Below are positions 6,055-6,157 of a stretch of 6,157 nt of DNA, in pieces. Under the pieces are notes generated by a model, which searched no databases, had not been told where the DNA came from, and saw only the letters and a program-made list of their open reading frames with translations. The stretch lies in the NCBI GenBank assembly GCA_012744295.1, contig JAAYIB010000150.1:1-6157 (forward strand). The letters are read 5' to 3'. Within the stretch, counting starts at the first letter, position 1. Each line of letters opens with the position of its first letter. Both the position numbers and the translations under genes were made by a program. The DNA comes from Acholeplasmataceae bacterium. GTDB lineage: Bacteria > Bacillota > Negativicutes > Acidaminococcales > Acidaminococcaceae.

Positions 6055-6157
6055 ATGTTAAGAAGTTTGCGGTTTTTAATGAGAAATTGCTAAATTCGCA
6101 ATTTATATTTTTCCCGAGACAAATGCGGCAGGGAAAAGGCGGGAGACGGAGAAAAAG
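6055..6157 (+). other. Intergenic tail with an AT-rich inverted repeat and a possible promoter
   Basis: No gene can be supported here. AAATTGC (6084-6090) and GCAATTT (6098-6104) form a 7-bp inverted repeat with a 7-nt loop, followed by ATATTTTT; it could be a weak backup terminator. The same stretch can be read as a promoter: TTGCGG (6067-6072), 18 bp, then TAAATT (6091-6096) with TG at 6088-6089. The final 35 bases are purine-rich. A promoter would imply a gene beginning beyond the window. Confidence 0.35.

Noticed and set aside
5911..6093. 60-codon + strand open frame over the second tRNA
   Set aside because: It runs through a well-formed tRNA and its terminator and has no protein-like features.
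6123..6157. Possible start of a downstream gene at ATG 6123 (MRQGKGGRRRK)
   Set aside because: There is no clear ribosome binding site and only 11 codons are visible; the basic sequence comes from purine-rich DNA.

Overview
The window looks like chromosomal, housekeeping DNA from a Gram-positive-lineage bacterium (Bacillota; Negativicutes or Clostridia are my best guess). The reasons are the gene order polA-mutM-coaE, the strong purine-rich Shine-Dalgarno sites, the GTG and TTG starts, sigma-A-like promoters with extended -10 boxes, tRNA genes with encoded CCA, and a DNA polymerase I whose proofreading site has decayed, as in Bacillus. Base composition is roughly balanced. The lineage below phylum is inference.

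Layout, all on the + strand. Positions 1-984 hold the 3' part of a PLP-dependent class I/II aminotransferase gene whose start lies outside the window. A probable intrinsic terminator (997-1042) follows, and its T-tract runs into the -35 box of a strong promoter (1036-1065). That promoter should drive a tight four-gene unit: polA (1101-3707, GTG start), mutM/fpg (3737-4558), coaE (start chosen at ATG 4571, to 5164) and a membrane-anchored Slt-type lytic transglycosylase (5178-5768, TTG start). The gaps are 29, 12 and 13 nt, and each gene has its own ribosome binding site. A second promoter (5765-5793) has its -35 box on the stop codon of the transglycosylase gene. It reads into two tandem tRNA-Leu genes, CAG (5818-5903) and GAG (5934-6017), which end at a clear intrinsic terminator (6030-6054). 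The last 103 bases carry no supportable gene, only an AT-rich inverted repeat and a possible promoter.

Functionally, polA and mutM form a DNA-repair pair: MutM excises oxidised purines and nicks the strand, and Pol I fills the gap and removes flaps. coaE performs the last step of coenzyme A synthesis, and the transglycosylase trims peptidoglycan. The last two share transcription with the repair genes rather than an obvious pathway. I found no mobile element, CRISPR array, phage gene or defence system, and nothing that looks like a new biological system. The observations worth following concern compact regulatory overlaps, the decayed exonuclease site of Pol I, consensus departures in CoaE, and the paralogous tRNA pair.
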